This document shows, in pieces, positions 8,936 through 17,954 of a stretch of 64,000 bases of DNA. Position numbers and translations under genes: made by a program. The stretch's first letter is position 1. Each line of letters starts with the position of its first letter. Source of the stretch: Cochlodiniinecator piscidefendens (lineage in GTDB: Bacteria; Pseudomonadota; Alphaproteobacteria; Rhodobacterales; Rhodobacteraceae); the NCBI RefSeq assembly GCF_011326755.1, contig NZ_JAAOIE010000003.1, positions 124,001 through 188,000 of the forward strand, given 5' to 3'. The notes under the pieces were generated by a model that saw only the letters and a program-made list of their open reading frames with translations, searched no databases and had not been told where the DNA came from.

Positions 8936-8959
8936 CTCCTGACAGCATTGTGTCAGGAG
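8936..8959. promoter_or_regulatory. Operator-like perfect inverted repeat upstream of the WYL regulator
   Basis: Nine-base perfect arms, CTCCTGACA (8936-8944) and TGTCAGGAG (8951-8959), with a 6-nt GCATTG spacer. Read on the minus strand, CTGACA in the repeat could be a -35 hexamer with TATGTAAT about 17 nt downstream as -10, so a bound dimer would block the promoter of the regulator gene. The repeat lies between the SDHAF4-like stop and the regulator start. It is too short and lacks the T tract expected of a terminator. Confidence 0.5.
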
Positions 8960-9018
8960 ATACCCAGCGGCGTCCTGATATTGTAGCGCCTGTCAGGGCC
9001 TCGTGCATCCTCATGAGG

Positions 9019-9198
9019 TCAAAAATCGACAGCGATGCCTTTTCGTTCATAGTCGCCAAAACGGACAGGCTCTGGTCCGTCTCGCCCACCTAACTCTGTT
9101 GGCAGGGGCGTCTTGTCCGCCTTTTGCCGACGTTCTTGTGCTTCGGCAAGCGCGCGCTTTGCAGCTTCGGGAATGTTTTTTGGTTTGGTGTCAGTCAT
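9019..9198 (-). CDS. DUF1674 / SDHAF4-like succinate dehydrogenase assembly factor
   Basis: 59 aa. The C-terminal block LPTELGGRDGPEPVRFGDYERKGIAVDF-type signature is diagnostic of DUF1674, the bacterial relative of mitochondrial SDHAF4, which protects flavinylated SdhA before complex II assembly. The segment EAAKRALAEAQERR is the usual charged N-terminal helix. A longer frame runs upstream to 9633, but it is antisense to rsmB; the ATG at 9198 has AAGGAAACACCG before it and gives the normal length. It is divergent from rsmB with 76 bp between. Confidence 0.88.
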   Translation of the reverse strand: MTDTKPKNIPEAAKRALAEAQERRQKADKTPLPTELGGRDGPEPVRFGDYERKGIAVDF

Positions 9199-9274
9199 CG
9201 GTGTTTCCTTGTTCAGGACGTCTTGTTGATATAGGCGGTGTGGGACCAGAGGCAAGAGCGTAAGGATAACGGTA

Positions 9275-10534
9275 ATGTCGCAGACAGGATTGGCACCGCG
9301 TAAGGCAGCCGTAGATATGTTGAACGCGGTTCTCGAAGAGGGCAAGCTGTTATCAGAGGTGCCGACAGCAAAATTGTCAGTACCCGAAGCTGCTCGGGCG
9401 CAGCGGCTCGCTGTGGAAACATTGCGTTGGATGGGGCGTGCTGATCGTCTTTTGGGGCGGTATTTGCGTAAAATGCCACCAGTCCCGGTTATGAATATTT
9501 TGCGTCTGGGCGTGTATGAAATTTGCCAAGAAGGCGAAGCCAGCCATGGTGTAGTGAATTCGGCTGTCGAATTGGTGCATAAGGGCAAAAAGACCGGACA
9601 TTTGAAAGGCTTGGTCAACGCGACTTTGCGCAAAGTCGCGACGGATGGCCCGGGATTGTGGCCGACGCTAGCAGTGCCCGAGTTGCCGAAGTGGCTGCGT
9701 AAACCGTTGATTGCTGATTACACCAAGCCTGTGATCAAGGATATGGAGCAGGTCTTTATGAACGGTGCGCCGCTGGATTTGACGCCAAAGGACGGGAATG
9801 CTGAAGCGCTTGCTGTTCGTTTAGGTGGTGAGGTGCTTAGTTCCGGTTCAGTCCGATTACAAAGCCCAGGCCAAGTGTCGAAATTGCCCGGCTTTGTCGA
9901 GGGTGATTGGTGGGTGCAGGATGCGGCGGCCGCAATGCCGGTGAAGTTGCTCGCACCTAAAGAGGGCGAATCCGTGTTGGATATGTGCGCCGCCCCCGGT
10001 GGGAAAACCATGCAAATGGCTGCTGCTGGTGCCAAGGTGACCGCATTGGACCAATCAGAGCGCCGGATGCAGCGCGTTGCTGAAAACCTGAAACGAACCG
10101 GCTTGTCCGCAAATCTTGTCGTGGGGGATGCGTTGGAACATATAGGTGTCGGGTACGATGCGATTTTACTTGATGCCCCTTGCACGGCAACGGGAACCAT
10201 ACGACGCCACCCTGATCTGCCCTATGCCAAGGATGGTTCTGATTTTCCATATTTGTTCGAACTACAGGAACGTATGATTGATCACGCGTTGTCTTTGCTC
10301 AATCCGGGGGGGCGTCTGGTTTTCTGTACCTGTTCGCTGTTGCCGGACGAAGGGGAAATTCAAATCGAGGATGCCATGAAACGCCATGGTGATTTGCAGA
10401 TTCTCGCACCAGATGCCCCTTGGATTGAAGAAACCTGGAAATCTGGCGAAGGTGGTCTTCGCCTTCGGCCTGATTATTGGGGCGAAATTGGCGGTATGGA
10501 TGGATTTTATATGGCGCATCTCAGCCGGTCATAG
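9275..10534 (+). CDS. rsmB: 16S rRNA m5C967 methyltransferase (RsmB/NOP family)
   Basis: 419 aa. The N-terminal NusB-like RNA-binding domain (about 1-140) is followed by a SAM-dependent Rossmann methyltransferase. Motif I, VLDMCAAPGGKT, is at about 232-243. The release Cys is in LLDAPCTATGTIRRHPD (about 300) and the nucleophilic Cys is in FCTCSLLPDEGE (about 353). It methylates C967 of 16S rRNA with SAM. The start ATG at 9275 has AAGGA upstream. The heparinase-like gene follows after 124 bp. Confidence 0.92.
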   Translation: MSQTGLAPRKAAVDMLNAVLEEGKLLSEVPTAKLSVPEAARAQRLAVETLRWMGRADRLLGRYLRKMPPVPVMNILRLGVYEICQEGEASHGVVNSAVELVHKGKKTGHLKGLVNATLRKVATDGPGLWPTLAVPELPKWLRKPLIADYTKPVIKDMEQVFMNGAPLDLTPKDGNAEALAVRLGGEVLSSGSVRLQSPGQVSKLPGFVEGDWWVQDAAAAMPVKLLAPKEGESVLDMCAAPGGKTMQMAAAGAKVTALDQSERRMQRVAENLKRTGLSANLVVGDALEHIGVGYDAILLDAPCTATGTIRRHPDLPYAKDGSDFPYLFELQERMIDHALSLLNPGGRLVFCTCSLLPDEGEIQIEDAMKRHGDLQILAPDAPWIEETWKSGEGGLRLRPDYWGEIGGMDGFYMAHLSRS

Positions 10535-10658
10535 CTGCCTGCGCGATTCATCGGTGACAGGTCATTAACGAATCCCTATGCTTTGGAAAAAGGCGCAGAC
10601 CAATTTGTGCTCTTCGCGCAAAATGCGCACAACAGGTATCAGGTGAGGCGGGCAGGCC

Positions 10659-12404
10659 GTGGCCAAACCAAGACAATTCAATGTGCGTCATGCGCGCATA
10701 AAAAACCGATGGCATGCGTGGCGGTCAACTTTGGCACGCCCGGCAACTGGTTTTGTTTCGCAGCCTGAACCCCGTACAATTGGGTCTTTTGCCAAAGGTC
10801 GCCAACTCACAGCGGGGAACTTTCTCTTTGCGGGATTCCTCATTGAGGCGCGCAATACCGGTATGTGGGACCTGCCTATGCCGGATGCTGAGTTTGAAAA
10901 AGAACTACATGGGTTTACTTGGCTTGATGATCTGGCGGCGGTTGGGGATGCGTCGGCACGTCAGCGCGCCCAAAGTTGGACATGGGATTGGATTGCTCAA
11001 TATGGCCGCGGCAAAGGAATGGGCTGGACGCCCGACTTAACAGGTCGCCGACTAATCCGGTGGATTAATCACGCGTTGTTTTTGTTGAGCGGACGAGACC
11101 GAGCTGCCTCTGATCAGTATTTTCGTTCTTTGGCACAGCAAACCATATATCTCAGTCGCACTTGGCAAGCGACAGCACCGGGATTACCAAGATTTGAAGC
11201 ATTGACGGGCCTGGTTTACGCAGGGCTTTCTCTGACGGGGATGGAAGAACACGTCGATCCCGCGATCAAAGCACTAGCGCGCGAAAGCAAACGCGAAATT
11301 GATGCAGAAGGCGGGGTGAGTACACGCAACCCCGAAGAGTTGCTTGAGATTTTTCAACTTTTGACTTGGGCTTCAACCGCATTGTCTGAAGCGGGGCGCG
11401 TGGCCGATAAAGAACATTTAGCAGCGGTGGAACGCATGGCCCCAACATTGCGTGCGTTGCGCCATTCTGATGGTGGGCTCGCTCGATTTCATGGTGGGGG
11501 GCGCGGGTTAGAAGGGCGGCTTGATCATGCGTTGGCGTCATCTGGTATTCGCACTGTGTCAGATCGGGGCTTGGCGATGGGGTTTGCCCGGATGCATGGA
11601 GGCCGCACCAGCGTTATCATTGACGCGAGCAAACCGCCCCAAGGAGAGAGCTCATTTAACGCGCACGCATCTACGTTTGCGTTCGAACTTACGTCTGGAC
11701 GCCGTCCGTTGATTGTCAATTGTGGATCGGGGATGAGTTTTGGACCAAATTGGCGTTCGGCAGGACGTGCAACCCCGTCGCATTCGACTATGGGCGTTGA
11801 GGGATATTCATCGTCACGGCTGGGTGCCCAAGGATATGTTGGCGGACAAGAATGCGATCTCTTGGCCGAAGGGCCTCAGCATGTGAAAATTCGTCAATCG
11901 GGTGATATGCAAGGCATGACGTTTCATGGAGGTCACGACGGGTATCTGCGAACACATGGCTTGACGCATGTACGTAAACTAGACCTAAGCGCTGATGGGC
12001 GAGGATTGGCAGGGGATGATACTCTCACGACGATTGAAGCTGATGACAACCGAGTGTTTGATCGCTTTATGGATCGGAATGCAATGCAGGGCGTGCCGTT
12101 TCAAATCCGGTTTCATCTGCATCCCGAAGTCGACGCGGAGGTTGATATGGGGGGCACAGCGGTTTCAATGGCATTGCGGAGCGGCGAAATTTGGGTGTTT
12201 CGGCACGATGGAACTGCTAAATTGTCGCTTGAACCGTCTGTTTATCTCGAAAAATACCGGTTAAAGCCCCGTGCGACCAAACAAGTGGTTCTATCTGGGC
12301 GCGTCTTAGAGTATGCGAGCCGCATATGTTGGACTTTGGCCAAGGCGCAAGACACTCCGTCAAACATTCGCGACTTGGAACCAAAGGACAGCCCGTCGTT
12401 CTAA
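10659..12404 (+). CDS. Heparinase II/III family protein
   Basis: 581 aa, GTG start with GAGGCGGGCAGG upstream. The N-terminal alpha-helical region (about 60-300) is followed by the beta-sheet-rich Heparinase_II_III_C domain: GESSFNAHASTFAFELTSGRRPLIVNCG and RATPSHSTMGVEG are the recognisable parts. Family members are polysaccharide lyases, but this version is widespread in Rhodobacteraceae just upstream of purH, has no obvious signal peptide, and its substrate is unknown. It ends 24 bp before purH and is likely cotranscribed with it. Confidence 0.85.
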   Translation: MAKPRQFNVRHARIKNRWHAWRSTLARPATGFVSQPEPRTIGSFAKGRQLTAGNFLFAGFLIEARNTGMWDLPMPDAEFEKELHGFTWLDDLAAVGDASARQRAQSWTWDWIAQYGRGKGMGWTPDLTGRRLIRWINHALFLLSGRDRAASDQYFRSLAQQTIYLSRTWQATAPGLPRFEALTGLVYAGLSLTGMEEHVDPAIKALARESKREIDAEGGVSTRNPEELLEIFQLLTWASTALSEAGRVADKEHLAAVERMAPTLRALRHSDGGLARFHGGGRGLEGRLDHALASSGIRTVSDRGLAMGFARMHGGRTSVIIDASKPPQGESSFNAHASTFAFELTSGRRPLIVNCGSGMSFGPNWRSAGRATPSHSTMGVEGYSSSRLGAQGYVGGQECDLLAEGPQHVKIRQSGDMQGMTFHGGHDGYLRTHGLTHVRKLDLSADGRGLAGDDTLTTIEADDNRVFDRFMDRNAMQGVPFQIRFHLHPEVDAEVDMGGTAVSMALRSGEIWVFRHDGTAKLSLEPSVYLEKYRLKPRATKQVVLSGRVLEYASRICWTLAKAQDTPSNIRDLEPKDSPSF

Positions 12405-12428
12405 AAGACTGCCAAATGGGATGCACCA

Positions 12429-14018
12429 ATGACTGATCTTTCGCCTATCCGCCGCGCGCTGATTTCTGTTTCCGATAAAACTGGGCTTATTGACTTCGCC
12501 AAAGCGCTGTCCGCGCGCGGGATCGAATTGCTTTCAACTGGTGGCTCTGCCAAAGCAATGCGCGACGCAGGATTGACCGTTGTTGATGTGGCTGACGTGA
12601 CCGGCTTTCCAGAAATGATGGATGGACGTGTTAAAACCCTGCACCCCAAAGTGCATGGCGGTTTGTTGGCATTGCGCGACAATGATGATCATGTTGCCGC
12701 GATGGACGAACATGGCATTGGTGCGATCGATCTGTTGGTTGTCAATCTGTATCCTTTTGAAGAAACCGTTGCCAAAGGCGCCGACTACGATACGTGCATC
12801 GAGAACATCGATATTGGCGGGCCGGCGATGATCCGCGCCGCCGCAAAAAATCATGGGTTTGTTAGCGTTGTGGTCGATGTCGAAGATTACAGCGACGTGT
12901 TGGCAGAGCTTGAAACCAATGATGGCGCGACAACTTATGCGTTTCGACAGCGTTTGGCGCAAAACGCTTATGCGCGTACAGGTGCGTATGACGCGGCTGT
13001 GTCCAATTGGATGGCTTCTGCGATCAAACAGGAAGCGCCACGCCGTCGCGTGGTTGCCGGTACCTTGGCACAGACGCTACGTTACGGTGAAAATCCGCAT
13101 CAAACGGCTTCGTTCTACGTGGATGGCAGCAATCGCCCAGGTGTCGCAACTGCGACTCAACATCAGGGCAAAGAGCTGTCCTATAACAACATCAACGATA
13201 CTGATGCGGCGTTTGAAGCGATCGCTGAATTTCCCGCAACGGATGGCCCGGCATGTGTGATTGTCAAGCACGCAAACCCTTGTGGCGTTGCGCGCGGGGC
13301 TACTCTGAAAGAAGCATATTCCCGTGCGTTTGACTGCGACAGCACCTCTGCTTTTGGTGGCATTATCGCGCTTAATCAAACATTGGATGCCGACACTGCC
13401 GAAGAGATCACCAAGATATTTACCGAAGTTGTGATCGCACCGGATGCGGATGGCGCAGCTCGCGCGATCTTTGCCAAAAAGAAAAACCTGCGTTTGTTGA
13501 CCACTGGCGAGCTACCCGATCCACGTTTGACGTCAATGACTGTGCGCCAAGTTGCGGGTGGATTGCTGCTACAAGACAAAGATGCCGGTCATGTGAACAT
13601 GGATGAGCTTAAGGTTGTTACAAAACGTGCACCAACTGATCAAGAAATGCGCGATATGCTGTTTGCATGGAAAGTCGCCAAGCATGTAAAATCAAATGCG
13701 ATTATCTATGCAAAAGATGACGCGACCGTTGGGATCGGTGCAGGCCAAATGAGCCGCGTTGATAGCTCCCGTATCGCTGCACGTAAATCACAGGATATGG
13801 CTGAAGAAATGGGGCTGGATCAGCCTTTGACTGTTGGGTCTGCTGTCGCGTCCGATGCCTTCTTTCCGTTCCCTGATGGTTTGTTGACCGCTGCGGAAGC
13901 CGGTGCAACTGCCGTTATTCAACCGGGTGGTTCCATGGGTGATGATGCGGTAATTGCAGCTGCGGATGAAGCCGGTCTGGCGATGGTCTTTACCAATATG
14001 CGCCATTTCCGTCACTAA
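12429..14018 (+). CDS. purH: Bifunctional AICAR transformylase / IMP cyclohydrolase
   Basis: 529 aa, full length. The N-terminal MGS-like IMP cyclohydrolase domain (about 1-150) has [12 protein letters not shown] and [13 protein letters not shown]. The C-terminal AICAR transformylase domain has the catalytic Lys-His pair in [10 protein letters not shown] (about 277-278) and the [10 protein letters not shown] and [10 protein letters not shown] motifs. It performs the last two steps of IMP synthesis using 10-formyl-THF. lspA starts 10 bp downstream after an AAGGAGAGAG ribosome site. Confidence 0.98.
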   Translation: MTDLSPIRRALISVSDKTGLIDFAKALSARGIELLSTGGSAKAMRDAGLTVVDVADVTGFPEMMDGRVKTLHPKVHGGLLALRDNDDHVAAMDEHGIGAIDLLVVNLYPFEETVAKGADYDTCIENIDIGGPAMIRAAAKNHGFVSVVVDVEDYSDVLAELETNDGATTYAFRQRLAQNAYARTGAYDAAVSNWMASAIKQEAPRRRVVAGTLAQTLRYGENPHQTASFYVDGSNRPGVATATQHQGKELSYNNINDTDAAFEAIAEFPATDGPACVIVKHANPCGVARGATLKEAYSRAFDCDSTSAFGGIIALNQTLDADTAEEITKIFTEVVIAPDADGAARAIFAKKKNLRLLTTGELPDPRLTSMTVRQVAGGLLLQDKDAGHVNMDELKVVTKRAPTDQEMRDMLFAWKVAKHVKSNAIIYAKDDATVGIGAGQMSRVDSSRIAARKSQDMAEEMGLDQPLTVGSAVASDAFFPFPDGLLTAAEAGATAVIQPGGSMGDDAVIAAADEAGLAMVFTNMRHFRH

Positions 14019-14028
14019 GGAGAGAGCA

Positions 14029-14490
14029 ATGCGGCGTATCGTTTGGTCAGCATTTTGGGTGTTTCTTTTGGATCAGGCGACCAAGTACTACGTTGTGCAT
14101 TGGTTGGACTTGCGTAATCAATTGGTGGCCGAGGTTTGGCCACCATTTCTAACGTTTCGCATGGCGTGGAATGAGGGCGTGAATTTTGGTCTTTTTGAAA
14201 CGTCGCGTTGGCTGTTGATTGCCGTCGCATTGATCATTTCAGTGTGGGTGTTCGTTTGGGTTCGCAAAAGCGAAAATCATCCGTTGGCTGAAATATCTGC
14301 TGGAATGTTGATCGGCGGTGCGTTGGGAAATGTGATTGATCGTGTTCTTTATGGTGCGGTTGCAGACTTTTTGAATGTGTCTTGCTGTGGCTTTACTAAC
14401 CCTTACGCATTTAACGTGGCGGACATCGCTGTGTTTGCCGGAGCGGCGGGATTGGTCTTGTTTACCGGCGAAAAGAATAAGACCCCGTGA
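14029..14490 (+). CDS. lspA: Lipoprotein signal peptidase (signal peptidase II)
   Basis: 153 aa integral membrane aspartic peptidase that removes signal peptides from prolipoproteins. Conserved blocks are LDQATKYYV, GGALGNVIDR, VADF and FNVADI, with the catalytic pair Asp113 and Asp132. Four hydrophobic segments fit the family. The ATG at 14029 is preceded by AAGGAGAGAGCA; the longer frame from 13954 only overlaps purH. A DUF3035 lipoprotein, a likely substrate, follows immediately. Confidence 0.95.
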   Translation: MRRIVWSAFWVFLLDQATKYYVVHWLDLRNQLVAEVWPPFLTFRMAWNEGVNFGLFETSRWLLIAVALIISVWVFVWVRKSENHPLAEISAGMLIGGALGNVIDRVLYGAVADFLNVSCCGFTNPYAFNVADIAVFAGAAGLVLFTGEKNKTP

Positions 14491-14541
14491 CGAAGTAAAA
14501 AACTTAGGTTAAAGAACAGGTATATGTTGAGGGAGCGTTCG

Positions 14542-15081
14542 ATGCAAAATGCAGGTCGTAAGATCGTATTTGCGCTGCTAGCGGTGGTGACCGTTAGCGC
14601 CTGTGGTAACCGCAATCGTGAGCCAGAGTTAATGCACCTGCGCTCTACAACCGGGACACCGGATGAATTTGCGATTCTACCGAATGCTCCATTGCAAGCA
14701 CCCGCAGATTTTATCTCATTGCCACCTCCGACGCCAGGTGGCGGGAATCTTGCGGATCCAAACCCCCATCGCGAAGCTGCGGTTGCGTTGGGAGGAAGCG
14801 CAGGATATTTTGAGCAGGCAGGTATTGCGTCTGCCGATCAGGGTCTTGTGGCTTATGCATCCCGTAACGGTGTGACACCGTCCATTCGTCAAACGCTTGC
14901 ATCCGAAGATTTGGAATATCGACGTCGGAACAACGGTTTGTTCCTTGAGCGTTTGTTTAACATCAATGTTTATTTTGACGCTTATGAAGATCAATCTCTT
15001 GATCAGCATCGGGAGTTGAATCGCTTTCGACGGTTAGGCGTAAGAACGCCCTCAGCTCCGCCTGTTGCGGACGAAAATTAA
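14542..15081 (+). CDS. DUF3035 lipoprotein
   Basis: 179 aa. The start ATG at 14542 has GAGGGAG upstream; a second ATG 18 nt earlier lacks a site. A lipoprotein signal (KIVFALLAVVTVSAC) ends in lipobox VSAC with Cys at residue 21. The following proline-rich stretch (LPNAPLQAPADFISLPPPTPGGGN) is typical of DUF3035 proteins of Rhodobacteraceae, whose function is unknown. Probably an outer-membrane-anchored periplasmic protein. It sits between lspA and the M16 peptidases. Confidence 0.8.
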   Translation: MQNAGRKIVFALLAVVTVSACGNRNREPELMHLRSTTGTPDEFAILPNAPLQAPADFISLPPPTPGGGNLADPNPHREAAVALGGSAGYFEQAGIASADQGLVAYASRNGVTPSIRQTLASEDLEYRRRNNGLFLERLFNINVYFDAYEDQSLDQHRELNRFRRLGVRTPSAPPVADEN

Positions 15082-15094
15082 GAAGAAAGATTAA

Positions 15095-15118
15095 AGGGGC
15101 TGATCAGGCCTCTTTTTT
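15095..15118 (+). terminator. Intrinsic terminator after the DUF3035 gene
   Basis: Imperfect stem AGGGGCT (15095-15101) and GGCCTCT (15107-15113), with two G-U pairs, loop GATCA, followed by a T6 tract. It ends the purH-lspA-lipoprotein transcript before the M16 operon. Confidence 0.6.
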
Positions 15119-15239
15119 ATTTCAGGCTCTTATGGCTAATATTAAACCTTTTTCATAAACGTTCACTTCCTTGATAGTGCTCTTGCGCCTTTGTCGTGCG
15201 TCGCTAATCTTGGTCAAAGTTGAACAAGGAGATTTCAGA

Positions 15240-16577
15240 GTGCGTCCCATTTTTCGGTGCTTGGCCGCCATGATCGCAATGAGTCTACCCGCAAATGCGG
15301 AAACCGTTAGCAGCTTTACACTCGACAACGGCATGGATGTTGTCGTGATCGAAGATCACCGCGCCCCTGTCGTTGTGCATATGGTTTGGTATCGAGTTGG
15401 CGCTGCGGATGAACCTGTGGGGAAATCGGGCATTGCGCATTTCTTGGAACACTTGATGTTCAAAGGAACGGATGATCTTGAACCGGGTGAATTCTCCGAA
15501 GTCGTTGCTGCGAATGGCGGCCGCGATAACGCGTTTACCAGCTGGGATTATACAGCTTATTTTCAGCGTGTTGCTGCAGATCGGTTGGATCTGATGATGA
15601 CTATGGAAGCTGACCGGATGCGGAACCTTCAATTTTCCGATGAAGATATGGTCACTGAACGGGCTGTTGTTTTAGAGGAACGCAATCAAAGAACGGATAG
15701 CGATCCAGCAGCCCTTTTCCGGGAACAACGCAGTGCAGCCCAATATCTGAACCTTCCTTATAATATTCCGATAATTGGATGGCGCCATGAGATCGAAGCG
15801 TTGGACACTGAGGATGCTTTGGCATTTTACCGTCAATATTACGCACCGAACAATGCAATTTTAATTGTGGCTGGTGATGTGACCCCTGACGAAGTGCGCA
15901 CTTTGGCTGAGGCGCATTACGGGCCGCTGCATCCGACAGAAGGTTTGGCCGAACGGCAACGCCCTCAGGAACCTCCACATTTGGTCGAGCGTCGGTTGCA
16001 GTTTGCGGACCCACGTATCGGAACCCCTTATGTATTGCGCAGCTACCTTGCCCCTGAACGCGATAGCGGTGCGCAAGAAGAAGCCGCCGCTTTGACAATG
16101 CTGGCGCAGGTGTTGGGTGGTAGCGGGATCACATCTGTACTGGCGCGTAAGCTGCAATTTGAAACGGATGCAGCAATTGATGCGTCGGCTTTTTATAACG
16201 GTACATCTTACGATGATACAACGTTCGGTGTTTATATTGTTCCGACTCCGGGCCAACCGCTCGATGAAGCAGAGCAGGCGCTGGACCGGGCGATTGCCGA
16301 ATTTATGGACGAAGGTGTCGATGCGGAGCAATTGGATCGGATTAAGAGTCAGTTGCGCGCGGGGCAGGTTTACGATGACGATAATGTTGAGGGGCTCGCA
16401 CGGCGGTATGGTGTTGCACTGACCTCTGGGCTGACGCTTGAGGATATTGCGGCTTGGCCTGATCTATTACAGGCGGTCACTGCAGAAGATATCATGGCTG
16501 CGGCACAGAATGTGTTTGATCGGCGCAATGCCGTGACGGGTTGGGTCGGTGCCCAGAATGAGGAGCGTGCAGAATGA
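15240..16577 (+). CDS. M16 family zinc metallopeptidase (active subunit)
   Basis: 445 aa. A GTG start at 15240 with AAGGAG 8 nt upstream gives a clean signal peptide (RCLAAMIAMSLPANA, cleavage near residue 20); the longer frame from 15171 does not. The inverted zinc motif HFLEH (His77, Glu80, His81) and the downstream Glu in VLEERNQR are intact, so this is the catalytic member of an M16B pair. Expected to be exported to the periplasm. It overlaps the second M16 gene by four bases (ATGA). Confidence 0.92.
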   Translation: MRPIFRCLAAMIAMSLPANAETVSSFTLDNGMDVVVIEDHRAPVVVHMVWYRVGAADEPVGKSGIAHFLEHLMFKGTDDLEPGEFSEVVAANGGRDNAFTSWDYTAYFQRVAADRLDLMMTMEADRMRNLQFSDEDMVTERAVVLEERNQRTDSDPAALFREQRSAAQYLNLPYNIPIIGWRHEIEALDTEDALAFYRQYYAPNNAILIVAGDVTPDEVRTLAEAHYGPLHPTEGLAERQRPQEPPHLVERRLQFADPRIGTPYVLRSYLAPERDSGAQEEAAALTMLAQVLGGSGITSVLARKLQFETDAAIDASAFYNGTSYDDTTFGVYIVPTPGQPLDEAEQALDRAIAEFMDEGVDAEQLDRIKSQLRAGQVYDDDNVEGLARRYGVALTSGLTLEDIAAWPDLLQAVTAEDIMAAAQNVFDRRNAVTGWVGAQNEERAE

Positions 16578-17890
16578 TGGTTCGAGCAGCAATAGCCCTA
16601 GTTGCCTGTTTAGGCATGGTTAAACTAGCCCATGCAGGCGTTGAGATCGAAGAAGTAACATCGCCAGGCGGAATTGACGCGTGGCTGGTTGAAGAACACT
16701 CAATTCCCTTTACGGCGCTCGAACTTTATTTTGAGGGCGGGACAAGCCTTGATCGCGAAGATGCGCTTGGGGCGACTTCGCTCATGATGGCGCTGCTGGA
16801 AGAGGGGGCGGGCGAAATGGATGCTCGTGCCTTTGCGGCTGCTCGTGAAGAACTAGCTGCTGACATCAGTTTTGATGCGGGGCTGGATTCAGTTACTGTT
16901 TCGGTGCGGTTTTTGACCGAAAATCGGAATGAGGCTATCGCGCTGTTACGCGCAGCTTTGAACGAGCCGCGGTTCGATACCGATGCAGTTGAGCGCGTGA
17001 GAGGGCAATTGACGTCTGTTATACGCTCGGATGAACAGGATCCTTCCTTTTTGGCGCGGCGTGCGTTCTATGAAAGTGCCTTTGAAGGGCACCCTTACGC
17101 CTATCCTTCAAACGGAACGGTTGAGAGCGTCGCGGCGTTGACGCGCGAAGACCTTATCACTGCAAAGGATGCTGTTATGGTGCGGGAACGTGTCCATGTT
17201 GGCGCTGTTGGTGATATTACAGCAGAAGAACTTGGTGCAATTTTGGATGAAGTTTTGACAGGCTTACCCGAAACCGGCGCTACCTTGCCAGCTGATATTG
17301 AGTTTAACCCGCCTGTTGGGCCGCTGATCGTGCCATACGATACATCGCAATCTCTTGCTCTATTTGCTCAGCAAGGAATCGATCGTGCATCACCGGACTT
17401 TTTCCCCGCATTTGTGATGAACCATATTTTGGGGGGTGGCGGATTTTCATCTCGTCTCACCGAAGAAGTCCGTGAAAAGCGCGGTCTGTCCTATGGGATC
17501 GCAACGTATTTGGTTCTTCGGAACCATGCCAATATGATCATGGGGCAGGTGGCGACCGCGAATGAAACGGCTGGTGACGTTATTGATGTGGTGCGCGATG
17601 AATGGCAGCGCATGGCAGATGGCGGTGTAACCGACGCAGAACTAAACGCTGCGATTACCTATCTGACTGGGGCGTATCCTTTGCGTTTCGATGGGAACAG
17701 CCGTATTGCGGGCACGCTTGCGAGTATGCAGATGGTGGGTTTGGATGTTGATTATATCAATACCAGAAATGATCAAGTTGCGGCTGTGACTCGTGAGGAT
17801 ATTGCCCGCGTTGCTGCCCAATATTTGAATTCCGATGATCTTTTCTTTGCGATTGCAGGACAGCCAGAGGGCATCGCTGAAGCACAATAA
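16574..17890 (+). CDS. M16 family peptidase-like protein (non-catalytic subunit)
   Basis: 438 aa with an N-terminal signal ([15 protein letters not shown]). It has the M16 fold, including the C-terminal [19 protein letters not shown] motif that binds substrate, but the HxxEH position reads [12 protein letters not shown], so the zinc site is absent. Such a partner forms a clam-shell heterodimer with the active subunit encoded just upstream. The start overlaps the previous stop, so the two subunits are translationally coupled; GAGGAG lies 8 nt before. Confidence 0.9.
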   Translation: MMVRAAIALVACLGMVKLAHAGVEIEEVTSPGGIDAWLVEEHSIPFTALELYFEGGTSLDREDALGATSLMMALLEEGAGEMDARAFAAAREELAADISFDAGLDSVTVSVRFLTENRNEAIALLRAALNEPRFDTDAVERVRGQLTSVIRSDEQDPSFLARRAFYESAFEGHPYAYPSNGTVESVAALTREDLITAKDAVMVRERVHVGAVGDITAEELGAILDEVLTGLPETGATLPADIEFNPPVGPLIVPYDTSQSLALFAQQGIDRASPDFFPAFVMNHILGGGGFSSRLTEEVREKRGLSYGIATYLVLRNHANMIMGQVATANETAGDVIDVVRDEWQRMADGGVTDAELNAAITYLTGAYPLRFDGNSRIAGTLASMQMVGLDVDYINTRNDQVAAVTREDIARVAAQYLNSDDLFFAIAGQPEGIAEAQ

Positions 17891-17954
17891 AGAAGATCAA
17901 ACCGCGAACATTGGCCATGGTAGAATCGGCGTGCCACATGCTATCCCTTGTGGC

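Noticed and set aside
9199-9633. Long upstream extension of the SDHAF4-like frame
   Set aside because: It is antisense to rsmB, and the ATG at 9198 has a good ribosome site and gives the normal family length.
15652-16331. Open frames opposite the first M16 peptidase gene
   Set aside because: They lack ribosome sites and family resemblance; they are by-products of the codon pattern of the real gene.
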